Below are positions 46,470 through 54,786 of a DNA stretch of 64,000 nucleotides, in pieces (positions within the stretch are counted from its first letter, which is position 1; each line of letters starts with the position of its first letter). The notes beneath the pieces are model-generated. The model saw only the letters and a program-made list of their open reading frames with translations. It did no database searches and was not told the DNA's origin. The stretch comes from Brucella pseudintermedia (GTDB taxonomy: Bacteria; Pseudomonadota; Alphaproteobacteria; Rhizobiales; Rhizobiaceae), in NCBI RefSeq assembly GCF_008932435.1, contig NZ_WBWE01000007.1, forward strand, positions 124,001 to 188,000. The letters run 5' to 3'. Made by a program: the position numbers and the translations under genes.

Positions 46470-46654
46470 TGGATAAGGCCGTACAGAAGCCGGTGGACAG
46501 CGAATTGGAACTGATCGTTCCGACGGAACAGCAGAAGAAAGCCCAGCGCAATCGCTCTTGGGGCTTGGCAATCGCTCTGGCGCTGTTCGTGCTGCTTGTC
46601 TATGTCGGCACAATAGCGAAACTGGGAGCCAATATTCTGGTGCGGCCTCTCTGA
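46469..46654 (+). CDS. coxF: CoxF-type small membrane protein
   Basis: This 61-residue protein has a polar N terminus and one membrane helix (WGLAIALALFVLLVYVGTIA). Small proteins with KKAQRNRSWGLAIALALF-like sequence between ctaB and ctaG are annotated CoxF in alphaproteobacteria. It starts on the last base of ctaB, so translation is coupled. It is thought to assist oxidase assembly, without a firm biochemical role. Confidence 0.85.
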   Translation: MDKAVQKPVDSELELIVPTEQQKKAQRNRSWGLAIALALFVLLVYVGTIAKLGANILVRPL

Positions 46655-46687
46655 CAGGCTGTTCCGGGAGGAAAATTGGAGGGGAAT

Positions 46688-47299
46688 ATGCCTGATCTGC
46701 ACGAGAAGGATCAAAAGTTGAGAAAGCAACAGCGTTCCAACGCGACGATTGCTTTTGCTTGCCTGTCTTTCTTTGTCTGCATGATCGGTGCAGCCTATGC
46801 CTCCGTGCCGCTGTACCGCATTTTCTGTCAGGTGACAGGCTATGGCGGCACGACGCAGCGCGTGGAACAATATTCCGATACCATTCTCGACAAGACGATC
46901 AAGGTGCGTTTCGATGCCAACACAGCCAATGGGCTACCATGGGATTTCAAGCCCATGCAGCGCGAGGTCACGGTTCGCATCGGCGAAACGACGATGATCA
47001 AGTATGAAGCGCGCAACCTGTTCGATGAGCCGACCTATGGCCGCGCGAGCTTCAATGTCGCGCCGGGTCGGGCGGGAGCGTATTTCAACAAGGTCGAATG
47101 CTTCTGTTTCACGGACACGACTCTGAAGCCGGGCGAAGACATGGAAATGCCGGTTGTGTTCTTTGTCGATCCTGAGATCGTCAATGATCCCGATCTGAAG
47201 GACGTGAAGACGATCACGCTATCCTATACATTCTTTCCGATCGAAAAGCCGAAGCCGGTGGCAAATGCCAAGGCCGAAACTTCAAGCAACGGAAGCTGA
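46688..47299 (+). CDS. ctaG: Cytochrome c oxidase assembly protein CtaG (Cox11)
   Basis: CtaG (203 residues) delivers copper to CuB of subunit I. It has one N-terminal membrane helix ([24 protein letters not shown], residues ~24-47) and a periplasmic domain with the copper motif CFCF in [15 protein letters not shown], then MPVVFFVDP and a TLSYTFF strand. GGAGGGG sits before ATG 46688, and a TTG four codons earlier was rejected. The composite repeat copy C follows, before ctaE. Confidence 0.95.
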   Translation: MPDLHEKDQKLRKQQRSNATIAFACLSFFVCMIGAAYASVPLYRIFCQVTGYGGTTQRVEQYSDTILDKTIKVRFDANTANGLPWDFKPMQREVTVRIGETTMIKYEARNLFDEPTYGRASFNVAPGRAGAYFNKVECFCFTDTTLKPGEDMEMPVVFFVDPEIVNDPDLKDVKTITLSYTFFPIEKPKPVANAKAETSSNGS

Positions 47300-47313
47300 C
47301 GCTGGTGCGCATT

Positions 47314-47398
47314 CCGAAAATTGTGAAACGGTTTTCGGACAAGAAGAGAAGAACGAAATATATCGAGCGTTTCGACTGACTCATGAAGAGAAACGCTC
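47314..47398 (+). repeat. Two-module dispersed intergenic repeat (copy C)
   Basis: Module 1 (47314-47338) is CCGAAAA/TTTTCGG around TTGTGAAACGG, matching copy B nearly base for base. Module 2 (47365-47398) is a perfect 9-bp hairpin, GAGCGTTTC/GAAACGCTC, holding the shared core in inverted sense (GTCAGTCGAAACGCTC on the minus strand). Further down, 47486-47501 (AACCCC/GGGGTT) and 47527-47537 (CCCC/GGGG) give two more hairpins in the ctaE leader. Confidence 0.72.
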
Positions 47399-47553
47399 TC
47401 GCGGCGCATAATGCCGCAAAGACAAAAGAATGAAGCGGTTTTATTCTGATACGAGATACCGCTTGTCACAGACAGACTTGCTTGGAACCCCTTCCGGGGT
47501 TTAAGCATGAAGGTACGAGAGAGGAGCCCCTAAGGGGATTTACGGGGAGAGAC

Positions 47554-48432
47554 ATGGCTGACGTCCATCAGAAAAATCACGACTATCATATCATCGCGCC
47601 CAGCCCTTGGCCGTTCCTGAGCTCCGTGGGTGCATTCGTGCTTGCCGTAGGCGGTATTGCCTGGATGCGTTACATCAATGCCGGTGAGTTGCCGTTCTTT
47701 GGCCTCAACGTGGTGACGCCATGGATTTTCTTCATCGGCCTCGCGATTGTGCTCTACTGCATGTACGGCTGGTGGTCGGATACGATCAAGGAAGGACATG
47801 AGGGGCACCATACCCGTGTCGTATCGCTGCATCTGCGCTACGGCATGATCATGTTCATCGCTTCGGAAGTCATGTTCTTCGTTGCCTGGTTTTGGGCGTT
47901 CTTCGATGCGAGCCTGTTTCCGAACGAAGCGCATCAGGTAGCACGCGCTACCTTCACCGGCGGTGTCTGGCCTCCGAAGGGCATCGAGGTTCTCGATCCT
48001 CTGCATCTGCCGCTTTACAACACCGTTATCCTGCTGCTGTCGGGCACGACGCTGACATGGGCACACCATGCTCTGCTGCACAATGACCGCAAGGGCATGA
48101 TCACCGGTCTGGCGATCACGGTTGCTCTCGGTGTCCTGTTCTCCTTCGTGCAGGCCTATGAGTACATTCACGCTCCGTTTGCGTTCAAGGACTCGATCTA
48201 CGGCGCGACCTTCTTCATGGCGACGGGTTTCCATGGTTTTCACGTTCTCATCGGCACGATCTTCCTTTTGGTCTGCCTTGTGCGTGCCATTGGCGGTGAC
48301 TTCACGCCGAAGCAGCATTTCGGTTTCGAAGCCGCTGCCTGGTACTGGCACTTCGTTGACGTGGTCTGGCTGTTCCTGTTCTTTGCCATCTACGTATGGG
48401 GTGGCTGGGGCGCGCCGATGCACGGCGGCTAA
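47554..48432 (+). CDS. ctaE: Cytochrome c oxidase subunit III
   Basis: CtaE (292 residues) is the third core subunit of the aa3 oxidase. It has seven hydrophobic helices, with [20 protein letters not shown], then the conserved [20 protein letters not shown], and the C-terminal [23 protein letters not shown] 47554 opens [20 protein letters not shown]. The 254 bases upstream carry repeat copy C and two small hairpins, so expression may differ from ctaB-coxF-ctaG. Confidence 0.97.
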   Translation: MADVHQKNHDYHIIAPSPWPFLSSVGAFVLAVGGIAWMRYINAGELPFFGLNVVTPWIFFIGLAIVLYCMYGWWSDTIKEGHEGHHTRVVSLHLRYGMIMFIASEVMFFVAWFWAFFDASLFPNEAHQVARATFTGGVWPPKGIEVLDPLHLPLYNTVILLLSGTTLTWAHHALLHNDRKGMITGLAITVALGVLFSFVQAYEYIHAPFAFKDSIYGATFFMATGFHGFHVLIGTIFLLVCLVRAIGGDFTPKQHFGFEAAAWYWHFVDVVWLFLFFAIYVWGGWGAPMHGG

Positions 48433-48454
48433 TCCGTAGGATCAGCAGTTTTGG

Positions 48455-48486
48455 AGGCGGCCTTGGCAACATGGCCGCCTTTTGTT
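48455..48486 (+). terminator. Rho-independent terminator after ctaE
   Basis: An 8-bp GC-rich stem (48455-48462 with 48473-48480) with a 10-nt loop is followed by TTTGTTT, 23 bases past the ctaE stop. Confidence 0.85.
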
Positions 48487-48512
48487 TATTGAATGAAGCA
48501 AGGGGAAATCGG

Positions 48513-48908
48513 ATGCCGGACCAGAATACTTATCCCACGGTCGATCCCATCAAGAGCGGCGTCGCTGGCCGCTGCCCGCGTTGCGGCGAGGGGAAGCTGT
48601 TCGATGGTTTCCTGAAAGTCGCTCCGCGCTGCTCGGCTTGCGGGTTGGACTATTCTTTTGCCGATTCCGGCGACGGTCCGGCGGCGTTCGTCATCCTCAT
48701 CATCGGTTTCATCGTTGTCGGTCTTGCACTGTGGATGGAAGTCAACTTTGGACCGCCGCTCTGGGTGCATTTCATCCTGTGGGTGCCACTTGCGATCATT
48801 CTCAGCCTCGTGGCCATGCGGTGGGCAAAGGGCATTCTCATCAATATGCAATACCGCAATAAGGCAGCTCCCGGCCGCATAGACAGCCGGCAGGATGACG
48901 GGAAATGA
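48513..48908 (+). CDS. DUF983 zinc-ribbon membrane protein
   Basis: This 131-residue protein has a four-cysteine zinc ribbon (AGRCPRCGEGKLF ... RCSACGLDYSF) and two membrane helices (FVILIIGFIVVGLALWM, VHFILWVPLAIILSLVAM). DUF983 genes lie next to surf1 in alphaproteobacterial oxidase clusters, and a role in oxidase assembly is suspected from context. ATG 48513 follows AAGGGGAAA. Its stop overlaps the surf1 ATG by 4 bases (ATGA). Confidence 0.9.
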   Translation: MPDQNTYPTVDPIKSGVAGRCPRCGEGKLFDGFLKVAPRCSACGLDYSFADSGDGPAAFVILIIGFIVVGLALWMEVNFGPPLWVHFILWVPLAIILSLVAMRWAKGILINMQYRNKAAPGRIDSRQDDGK

Positions 48909-49651
48909 CCAAACTACAGCAGTCACGCCGCTTTCCCTGGGGTATTGTGATCGCCTCTGCCATAGCGCTCGTTATTCTGCTGGCGCTCGGCACATGGCAG
49001 GTTGAGCGTTTGCAGTGGAAGGAAGCGCTGATTGCATCGACCGAGCAGCGCATTCACGAGCCACCACTGCCCTTGTCGGAGATGGAAAAGGTCTACAAGC
49101 AAGAAGGTTCTGTAGAATATCGTCCGGTAACGGCCTCCGGCACTTTCATGCATCAGGGCGAGCGGCATTTTCTGGCCACCCATGACGGGGCCGCAGGCTA
49201 CAATGTCTATACGCCGCTGATGCTGGAAGACGGACGTTTCGTGCTGATTAATCGCGGCTTCGTTCCATATGAGAAGAAAGACCCTTCAACGCGCATTGAA
49301 GGACAGATTGACGGCCCGGTGAATGTTACCGGGCTGGCGCGCGATCCCTTGTCGGCGAAGCCGGGCTTCTTTCTCCCCGATAATGATCCGTCCAAGAATA
49401 TTTTCTACTGGAAGGATTGGACGGCCATGGCGGAAAGTGCCGACCTGCCAAATCTGGATGAGGTCGTGCCCTTCTTCATCGACGCCGACAGCAAGCCCAA
49501 TCCGGGGGGATTGCCAGTCGGCGGTGTGACGATCATCGATTTTCCCAACAACCATCTGCAATATGCCGCGACATGGTACGGTCTTGCTCTGGCCTTGATA
49601 GGGGTTGTCGGGACGTGGCTGTGGCGTTATCGAAAGACCAGTAGGGGTTGA
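48905..49651 (+). CDS. surf1: SURF1 family protein (oxidase assembly / heme a insertion)
   Basis: This 248-residue protein has the Surf1 layout, with one N-terminal helix (GIVIASAIALVILLALGTWQ) and one C-terminal helix (WYGLALALIGVVGTWLW) around a periplasmic domain. Motifs are GTWQVERLQWKEALI, YNVYTPLMLEDGRFVLINRGFVP and FPNNHLQYAATWYGLA. Surf1 helps place heme a in subunit I. It is translationally coupled to the DUF983 gene and ends the oxidase cluster. Confidence 0.93.
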   Translation: MTKLQQSRRFPWGIVIASAIALVILLALGTWQVERLQWKEALIASTEQRIHEPPLPLSEMEKVYKQEGSVEYRPVTASGTFMHQGERHFLATHDGAAGYNVYTPLMLEDGRFVLINRGFVPYEKKDPSTRIEGQIDGPVNVTGLARDPLSAKPGFFLPDNDPSKNIFYWKDWTAMAESADLPNLDEVVPFFIDADSKPNPGGLPVGGVTIIDFPNNHLQYAATWYGLALALIGVVGTWLWRYRKTSRG

Positions 49652-49741
49652 CAATGGCCGCGTTGCGGCCCAACTCCGTGAAGGTCTGTCGATATCGGTC
49701 TCTGATGCCTGCAAATGGCGCGTTTTTCGCTTCCGGTGCTC

Positions 49742-49759
49742 ATGTACCTTCAGGTACAT
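49742..49759 (+). other. Perfect hairpin upstream of ispH
   Basis: ATGTACC (49742-49748) pairs with GGTACAT (49753-49759) around TTCA. There is no T run. It lies 100 bases before ispH in the 207-base surf1-ispH gap, so it may be a leader structure or binding site. Confidence 0.45.
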
Positions 49760-49858
49760 TCCGCTCCGGTTCTCAAACCACACCATTTTCGGCTCCTCAT
49801 AGACCGAATCTCAACAGACCTTAGATGTTAAGCCACGCCGAACTAGCGAGCATACTTC

Positions 49859-50911
49859 ATGACCGATCAGCGACCACCACTGGAAATCCGCCTTTGCGGC
49901 CCCCGCGGCTTTTGCGCCGGGGTTGACCGGGCAATCCAGATCGTCGTGCTGGCGCTGAAGAAATATGGCGCGCCGGTCTATGTTCGCCATGAAATCGTAC
50001 ATAACCGCTATGTGGTCGAGGGCTTGCAGTCTCGCGGCGCGATTTTTGTCGAAGAACTGGATGAGATTCCCACAGAACACCGCGATCAGCCGGTGGTCTT
50101 TTCCGCCCATGGCGTGCCGAAGTCCGTGCCAGCGGACGCAGAGGCAAAGAACCTCTTTTATCTCGATGCAACCTGTCCCCTTGTTTCCAAGGTGCACAAG
50201 CAGGCCATGCGCCATCAGCGCCTTGGCCGCCATGTGATCCTGATTGGTCACTCCGGCCATCCGGAAGTGATCGGAACCATGGGGCAGTTGCCCGATGGCG
50301 CGGTAACGCTGATCGAAACAGTGGAGGATGCCCGTAACTGCCATTTCGATGACGAGAACAATCTCGGTTTCGTGACCCAGACGACGCTTTCAGTCGACGA
50401 CACGGCTGGCATTATCGAAGAATTGCAGGCGCGTTTTCCAAACCTTTCGGCTCCGGCAGCGGAATCGATCTGTTATGCAACGACCAACCGGCAGGATGCG
50501 GTGCGATCCGCCGCGCCGGGCTGCGATCTGTTTCTGATTGTCGGAGCGCCGAACTCTTCCAATTCCAAGCGTCTTGTCGAAGTGGCTGAGAAGGCGGGCG
50601 CACGCATGTCGATGCTGGTTCAGCGTGCGGCCGATATCGAATGGGACCGCATCGGCGATATATCGGTCGTGGGCCTTTCGGCAGGGGCTTCAGCGCCTGA
50701 AATTATCGTCGATGAGATCATCGATGCCTTCAAGACCCGCTTCAATGTGAAGATCGAACTGGCCGAAACCACGGTTGAAACCGAGAACTTCCTTGTGAAT
50801 CGCGAAATTCGCGATGTGGAACTGACGGTGCAGGACATGGCATTCGTCAACGGAGAACACCGGGTGGTAGGCATTCCAAAATTAATGCCCAAGATCATAC
50901 AAGGGAAATAA
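49859..50911 (+). CDS. ispH: 4-hydroxy-3-methylbut-2-enyl diphosphate reductase
   Basis: IspH (350 residues) makes IPP and DMAPP from HMBPP, the last MEP-pathway step, with a [4Fe-4S] cluster. The three cluster cysteines are at [10 protein letters not shown] (Cys19), [12 protein letters not shown] and [10 protein letters not shown]. The substrate-binding His residues are in [12 protein letters not shown] and GHSGHPEV, and the Thr/Asn/Ser cluster is in [14 protein letters not shown]. It leads the ispH-thrB-rnhA unit. The ribosome site is weak. The pathway's first enzyme, Dxs, is at 8844. Confidence 0.97.
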   Translation: MTDQRPPLEIRLCGPRGFCAGVDRAIQIVVLALKKYGAPVYVRHEIVHNRYVVEGLQSRGAIFVEELDEIPTEHRDQPVVFSAHGVPKSVPADAEAKNLFYLDATCPLVSKVHKQAMRHQRLGRHVILIGHSGHPEVIGTMGQLPDGAVTLIETVEDARNCHFDDENNLGFVTQTTLSVDDTAGIIEELQARFPNLSAPAAESICYATTNRQDAVRSAAPGCDLFLIVGAPNSSNSKRLVEVAEKAGARMSMLVQRAADIEWDRIGDISVVGLSAGASAPEIIVDEIIDAFKTRFNVKIELAETTVETENFLVNREIRDVELTVQDMAFVNGEHRVVGIPKLMPKIIQGK

Positions 50912-50916
50912 GCGGC

Positions 50917-51897
50917 ATGGCCGTCTATACGGATATCAATGAAATCGAGCTTGGCGCGTTCCTGCAGCAGTATGATATCGGCACGCTGACATCTTACAAA
51001 GGCATAGCGGAAGGGGTGGAGAACTCCAACTATCTTCTGCACACGACTTCGGGTTCGTTCATCCTGACGCTTTATGAAAAGCGCACCAATCGGGAAGACC
51101 TGCCGTTTTTTCTCGGCCTGATGCAGCATCTGGCCAGCCGCGGGCTTGAATGTCCGCAGCCGGTGGTCCGTCGCGACGGCACGACAATCGGCGAGCTCGC
51201 CGGACGGCCTGCTGCGATCGTTACTTTTCTCGAAGGCATGTGGATGCGCCGCCCAACGGTCGAGCATTGCGAAGCTGTCGGCGAAGGACTTGCCCATATG
51301 CATCTGGCTGGCGCTGATTTCTCGCTGCGTCGCCGAAATGGCCTGACCCTTGCCGACTGGCGGCCGTTGTGGAATCTTTCGCGTGAACGTGCCGATAGGG
51401 TGGAACCGGGTCTTGTCCGCGAGGCGGAAGCTGATCTGGATTTTCTGGAGAAGAACTGGCCCGCCGATCTGCCGCAAGGCGTGATCCATGCCGATCTCTT
51501 TCCGGATAATGTCTTCTTCCTCGGCGACAGGCTTTCCGGTTTCATCGATTTCTATTTCGCCTGCACTGATATTCTGGCTTACGACGTTGCCGTCTGCCTG
51601 AATGCCTGGTGCTTTGAGAAGGATTTTTCCTTCAATCGCACCAAGGGGGCAGCGCTTCTGCGCGGCTATAATTCTGTTCGTCCGCTATCCGTGGCGGAAG
51701 CCGATGCGCTTCCGGTTCTGGCGCGCGGGGCGGCTATCCGCTTCATGCTCACCCGGCTTTATGACTGGCTGAATGTCCCGGAAGGCAGTTTCGTGGTCAA
51801 GAAGGACCCGATGGAATATGTGCGCAAGATGCGCTTCCACCGACAGATCGAAACCGCTGCTGAATACGGCCTGGAGCCGCAAGGGGCAGCGGCGTGA
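50917..51897 (+). CDS. thrB: Homoserine kinase (type II, APH-fold)
   Basis: ThrB (326 residues) phosphorylates homoserine, feeding threonine synthase ThrC, encoded here at 59747-61138. Unlike the GHMP-type enzyme of E. coli, this is the aminoglycoside-phosphotransferase-like form. It has [23 protein letters not shown] (nucleotide-binding), the Brenner motif [13 protein letters not shown] with catalytic Asp, and the metal Asp in [11 protein letters not shown]. It starts 5 bases after ispH and overlaps rnhA by 4 (GTGA). Confidence 0.94.
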   Translation: MAVYTDINEIELGAFLQQYDIGTLTSYKGIAEGVENSNYLLHTTSGSFILTLYEKRTNREDLPFFLGLMQHLASRGLECPQPVVRRDGTTIGELAGRPAAIVTFLEGMWMRRPTVEHCEAVGEGLAHMHLAGADFSLRRRNGLTLADWRPLWNLSRERADRVEPGLVREAEADLDFLEKNWPADLPQGVIHADLFPDNVFFLGDRLSGFIDFYFACTDILAYDVAVCLNAWCFEKDFSFNRTKGAALLRGYNSVRPLSVAEADALPVLARGAAIRFMLTRLYDWLNVPEGSFVVKKDPMEYVRKMRFHRQIETAAEYGLEPQGAAA

Positions 51898-52358
51898 AGC
51901 GGATCGAGGCTTTTACGGATGGTGCCTGTTCGGGCAATCCCGGCCCCGGCGGCTGGGGCGCAATCCTGCGCTGGAACGGCAATGTCAAGGAACTGAAGGG
52001 CGGCGAAGCCGACACGACCAACAACCGCATGGAGTTGATGGCAGCGATCTCGGCGCTTTCGGCGCTGAAAGAACCGTGCGAAGTCGATCTCTATACGGAC
52101 TCCGTCTATGTGCGCGACGGTATTTCCGGCTGGATCGAGGGTTGGAAGCGCAATGGTTGGAAGACCGCCGCCAAGAAACCGGTCAAGAATGCCGAATTAT
52201 GGCAGGCGCTCGATGAAGCGCGAAAGCCGCACAAGGTCAACTGGCATTGGATCAAGGGCCACGCCGGGCATCCGGAAAATGAACGCGCTGACGAGCTTGC
52301 CCGGGCCGGCATGGAGCCATTCAAATATGGCGGACGTAAATCGCTGAAAGTGCAGTGA
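51894..52358 (+). CDS. rnhA: Ribonuclease HI
   Basis: RNase HI (154 residues) cuts the RNA strand of RNA-DNA hybrids. Its acidic catalytic set is visible: Asp in [18 protein letters not shown], Glu in NRMELMAAI, Asp in [12 protein letters not shown], and the C-terminal Asp in NERADELA. The His loop region [14 protein letters not shown] is complete. GTG start at 51894 inside the thrB stop. A bidirectional-looking terminator follows. Confidence 0.96.
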   Translation: MKRIEAFTDGACSGNPGPGGWGAILRWNGNVKELKGGEADTTNNRMELMAAISALSALKEPCEVDLYTDSVYVRDGISGWIEGWKRNGWKTAAKKPVKNAELWQALDEARKPHKVNWHWIKGHAGHPENERADELARAGMEPFKYGGRKSLKVQ

Positions 52359-52369
52359 ATTTGCAGAAT

Positions 52370-52394
52370 AAAGGCGGCCTTGCCGCCTTTTACT
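52370..52394 (+). terminator. Rho-independent terminator after rnhA
   Basis: A 9-bp stem (52370-52378 with 52382-52390) with a 3-nt loop begins 11 bases past the rnhA stop. The T-rich tail is short. It sits between convergent genes. Confidence 0.78.
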
Positions 52395-52475
52395 ATGAAA
52401 AACACGAGGGCTCGACACCGGCTCAAATCAATTCAGATTTTCGAGCCGATGTCCTGTCATTTTGCTTAAGAACGT

Positions 52476-52515
52476 CTCCCAAAAACCGGTTCCCGCTCTG
52501 GGAGGATATGCTCCA
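52476..52515 (-). repeat. Module 1 of the dispersed repeat, inverted (copy D)
   Basis: Read on the minus strand, GCGGGAACCGGTTTTTGG matches copy A (17488-17505). A CTCCC/GGGAG stem (52476-52480 with 52500-52504) closes it. It directly follows the end of the peroxiredoxin gene (minus strand), without a clear module 2. Confidence 0.55.
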
Positions 52516-52517
52516 GA

Positions 52518-53003
52518 CTAAAGCTGTTCGAGAATGGCCGACGCAGCCGACGTCACGGCCTGTCCAGCCTGTTCCTCGATGTTGAGGGCTTTGACCACAC
52601 CATCTTCCACGATTGCCGAATAGCGCTTGGAGCGGATACCGAGGCCGCCAGCGGTCGCGTCGAGCTCAAGTCCCGCAGCCTTCGTAAAGGTGGCAGAACC
52701 ATCAGCCAGATAGAGTATCTTGCCTTCGCCACCCGTGCTCTGCGCCCATGCGCCCATGACGAAGGCATCGTTCACCGCAACAACGGCGATCTGATCGACG
52801 CCCTTGGCGAGGATTGCGTCGCGGTTATCGAGATAGCCCGGCAGATGGTTGAGGCTGCACGTCGGCGTAAAGGCGCCCGGTACCGCAAAGAGAACGACTT
52901 TTTTGCCCTTGAAGATTTCATCGGTCGTCATTTCCTTGACGCCGTCTGCGGTCTTTACCTTGAAAGTCGCTGCGGGCAGCTTGTCGCCAACTTTTATAGT
53001 CAT
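52518..53003 (-). CDS. Peroxiredoxin (Prx5-like, AhpE/Ahp-TSA)
   Basis: This 161-residue thiol peroxidase reduces H2O2 and organic peroxides. The peroxidatic Cys is in VPGAFTPTCSLNHLPGY near residue 49. The family pattern continues with VVAVNDAFVMGAW and LADGSATFTKAAGLELDAT and ends AASAILEQL. No second conserved Cys follows in the Prx5 resolving position, so it may be a 1-Cys form that uses glutathione or glutaredoxin. GAGGAGAG lies before ATG 53003. Cytosolic. Confidence 0.93.
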   Translation of the reverse strand: MTIKVGDKLPAATFKVKTADGVKEMTTDEIFKGKKVVLFAVPGAFTPTCSLNHLPGYLDNRDAILAKGVDQIAVVAVNDAFVMGAWAQSTGGEGKILYLADGSATFTKAAGLELDATAGGLGIRSKRYSAIVEDGVVKALNIEEQAGQAVTSAASAILEQL

Positions 53004-53132
53004 TTAATCTCTCCTCGGGGCAGGGGCCGTCTGTTCCACTGCCTATTGTCAAATTTTATCGCTCCGCGAAGCGCGGACGGCATAGTTAAACCGATAACAG
53101 GTCGCCGGACAATTTCAAAAACAGCAGGAAGG

Positions 53133-53921
53133 CTAATCCAGTGTCACCTGTCCAGAAACGGCCTTTCCATTCTGCACAAGGGTATAGTCGATGATGGCTT
53201 TGTCAGCCTTGCCCTGCACCTTTGCGGTAAAGCGGCCCTTTTCGACTGCGATGGTATCGGAAAGCCTGACCGTGTCGCTGGCAACGAACAGCTCCGATGG
53301 AGCGGTGGGATCTGGAACGGCCAGATCGAAGACGGCGTTCTCGCCGTCGCGCTTCACGCCGCTTATGCCGAATGCCGAGCTCGCCGGGGTCGGGAGCCGG
53401 TCGAATGCGGTTTCGATGATCGTGCGGGCAGCTATCGCCTGGGGCGAGGACTGTTGTTGATCACTATCAAGGGGAAAGTCGAAGGTGGCCTGCACCGGGA
53501 CGCAGATTTTCTCGCACACTCCGAGAAAAACATGGCCCTTCAGCCGCTTGTCGGCCGATGTCAGGTTAAAGACTATCGGCAGCGAAACAGGCTGTTTATA
53601 TCCGATGCCACCTGCATCGTCTCCCTCAAACCGGACCGGCGCAGGGAAACCGATCTGCGCTTTTGCGTTTCCGTCGATGTTAATCTGGGGTGGAACGCCC
53701 GCATCGCCGGGATTGCGCCAGTAGGTTTTCCAGCCGGGCTGCAACTCGATCTGCAAGGCGCCGCGCCGTTCCCCGATGGGCGCATTGTCAGGAGTCTTGT
53801 CTTCAATAATGACGCGCACGCGCCCGCCGGGCGTCTCGGTCCACTCGGAGGTTGAGGCCAGTGCTGGCGATGTCAGCAAGGCCAGCAAAAGGGGGGCGAA
53901 GGTAAAAGTCCGGATGTTCAT
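53133..53921 (-). CDS. Periplasmic protein with a DsbD N-terminal-like domain
   Basis: This 262-residue protein has a signal peptide (FAPLLLALLTSPALAST, cleavage near residue 23) and matches the thiol:disulfide interchange DsbD alpha-type domain. It has GALQIELQPGWKTYWRNPGDAGVPPQ (split at its conserved W), a cysteine pair in LGVCEKICVPV, and a C-terminal beta region. The membrane and thioredoxin domains of full DsbD are absent, so this is a stand-alone module. The partner may be a separate CcdA-type protein. Start: ATG 53921. Confidence 0.83.
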   Translation of the reverse strand: MNIRTFTFAPLLLALLTSPALASTSEWTETPGGRVRVIIEDKTPDNAPIGERRGALQIELQPGWKTYWRNPGDAGVPPQINIDGNAKAQIGFPAPVRFEGDDAGGIGYKQPVSLPIVFNLTSADKRLKGHVFLGVCEKICVPVQATFDFPLDSDQQQSSPQAIAARTIIETAFDRLPTPASSAFGISGVKRDGENAVFDLAVPDPTAPSELFVASDTVRLSDTIAVEKGRFTAKVQGKADKAIIDYTLVQNGKAVSGQVTLD

Positions 53922-54095
53922 CGTTGAAAGATGGAATGAAAAGATGGTTGCTTCAAGCCCAATATTATCGGATCGCCGGGCACGGTAATCGCTTGTATGG
54001 CCTGCCACCTGGCTATCGAGCTGGTTCCGCTTCGAATTCCGGGCTCGAAATAAATGGCCATTGTTATTTTGCGTAGTCTTGCTACCTTCATAATC

Positions 54096-54698
54096 ATGAC
54101 CATTCTCAAGACGTCGAACAAGGAGCAGGGTTTTCTAAACGGGCAGTTCCTGCTTGCCATGCCTGGAATGAGCGACGAGCGTTTTGCCCGGTCGGTGGTC
54201 TATATCTGTGCGCATTCCGATGAAGGCGCGATGGGCTTCATTATCAATCAGCTTCAGCCGGTCGAATTCCCTGACCTCCTGCGCCAGATCGGGGTCATCG
54301 ATGACGACGAACTGATTATCCTTCCGGATCGTGCGCAGCATATGATGGTACGCAATGGCGGTCCTGTCGACCGCACACGCGGATTCGTGCTGCATTCGGA
54401 CGATTACATGGTCGATTCCACCATGCCGGTTTCAGAGGATGTCTGCCTCACTGCAACGGTCGATATTCTGCGTGCCATTTACGGGGGCAGTGGGCCGTCG
54501 CGAGCCCTGATGGCCCTTGGATATTCCGGTTGGGCGCCAGGCCAGATCGAAGTGGAACTTGCCGAGAATGGCTGGCTAACCTGTGATGCGCCGCTCGACA
54601 TGCTGTTCGACAGCGATATCGAGGGCAAATATTCGCGTCTGATGCTCCATATGGGTATCGATATGGCGCGGCTGGTTTCCGACGCGGGACATGCGTGA
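54096..54698 (+). CDS. YqgE/AlgH family protein (UPF0301)
   Basis: This 200-residue protein shows [42 protein letters not shown] (family start, read in parts), [15 protein letters not shown] and [22 protein letters not shown]. The family has a known fold and no firm function. ATG 54096 was chosen because it gives the conserved length; ATG 54054 would add 14 hydrophobic residues. Convergent with the GGDEF-EAL gene. Confidence 0.9.
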   Translation: MTILKTSNKEQGFLNGQFLLAMPGMSDERFARSVVYICAHSDEGAMGFIINQLQPVEFPDLLRQIGVIDDDELIILPDRAQHMMVRNGGPVDRTRGFVLHSDDYMVDSTMPVSEDVCLTATVDILRAIYGGSGPSRALMALGYSGWAPGQIEVELAENGWLTCDAPLDMLFDSDIEGKYSRLMLHMGIDMARLVSDAGHA

Positions 54699-54707
54699 GA
54701 TTAAGAG

Positions 54708-54786
54708 AATAGGGGAATAAGGAAGTAGGGGAATATGTTTGGTTGCGCACGCAACGCACATAACCTTCACTGCCCTACTGCCCCAA
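54708..54786. repeat. G-rich / C-rich inverted repeat, site 1
   Basis: The plus strand holds GGGGAATAAGGAAGTAGGGG (54713-54732) and, after ~40 bases, CACTGCCCTACTGCCCC (54768-54784), which pair in part. A second, longer site of the same style lies at 58305-58399. It lies between convergent genes and may end transcription from both. Confidence 0.6.
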
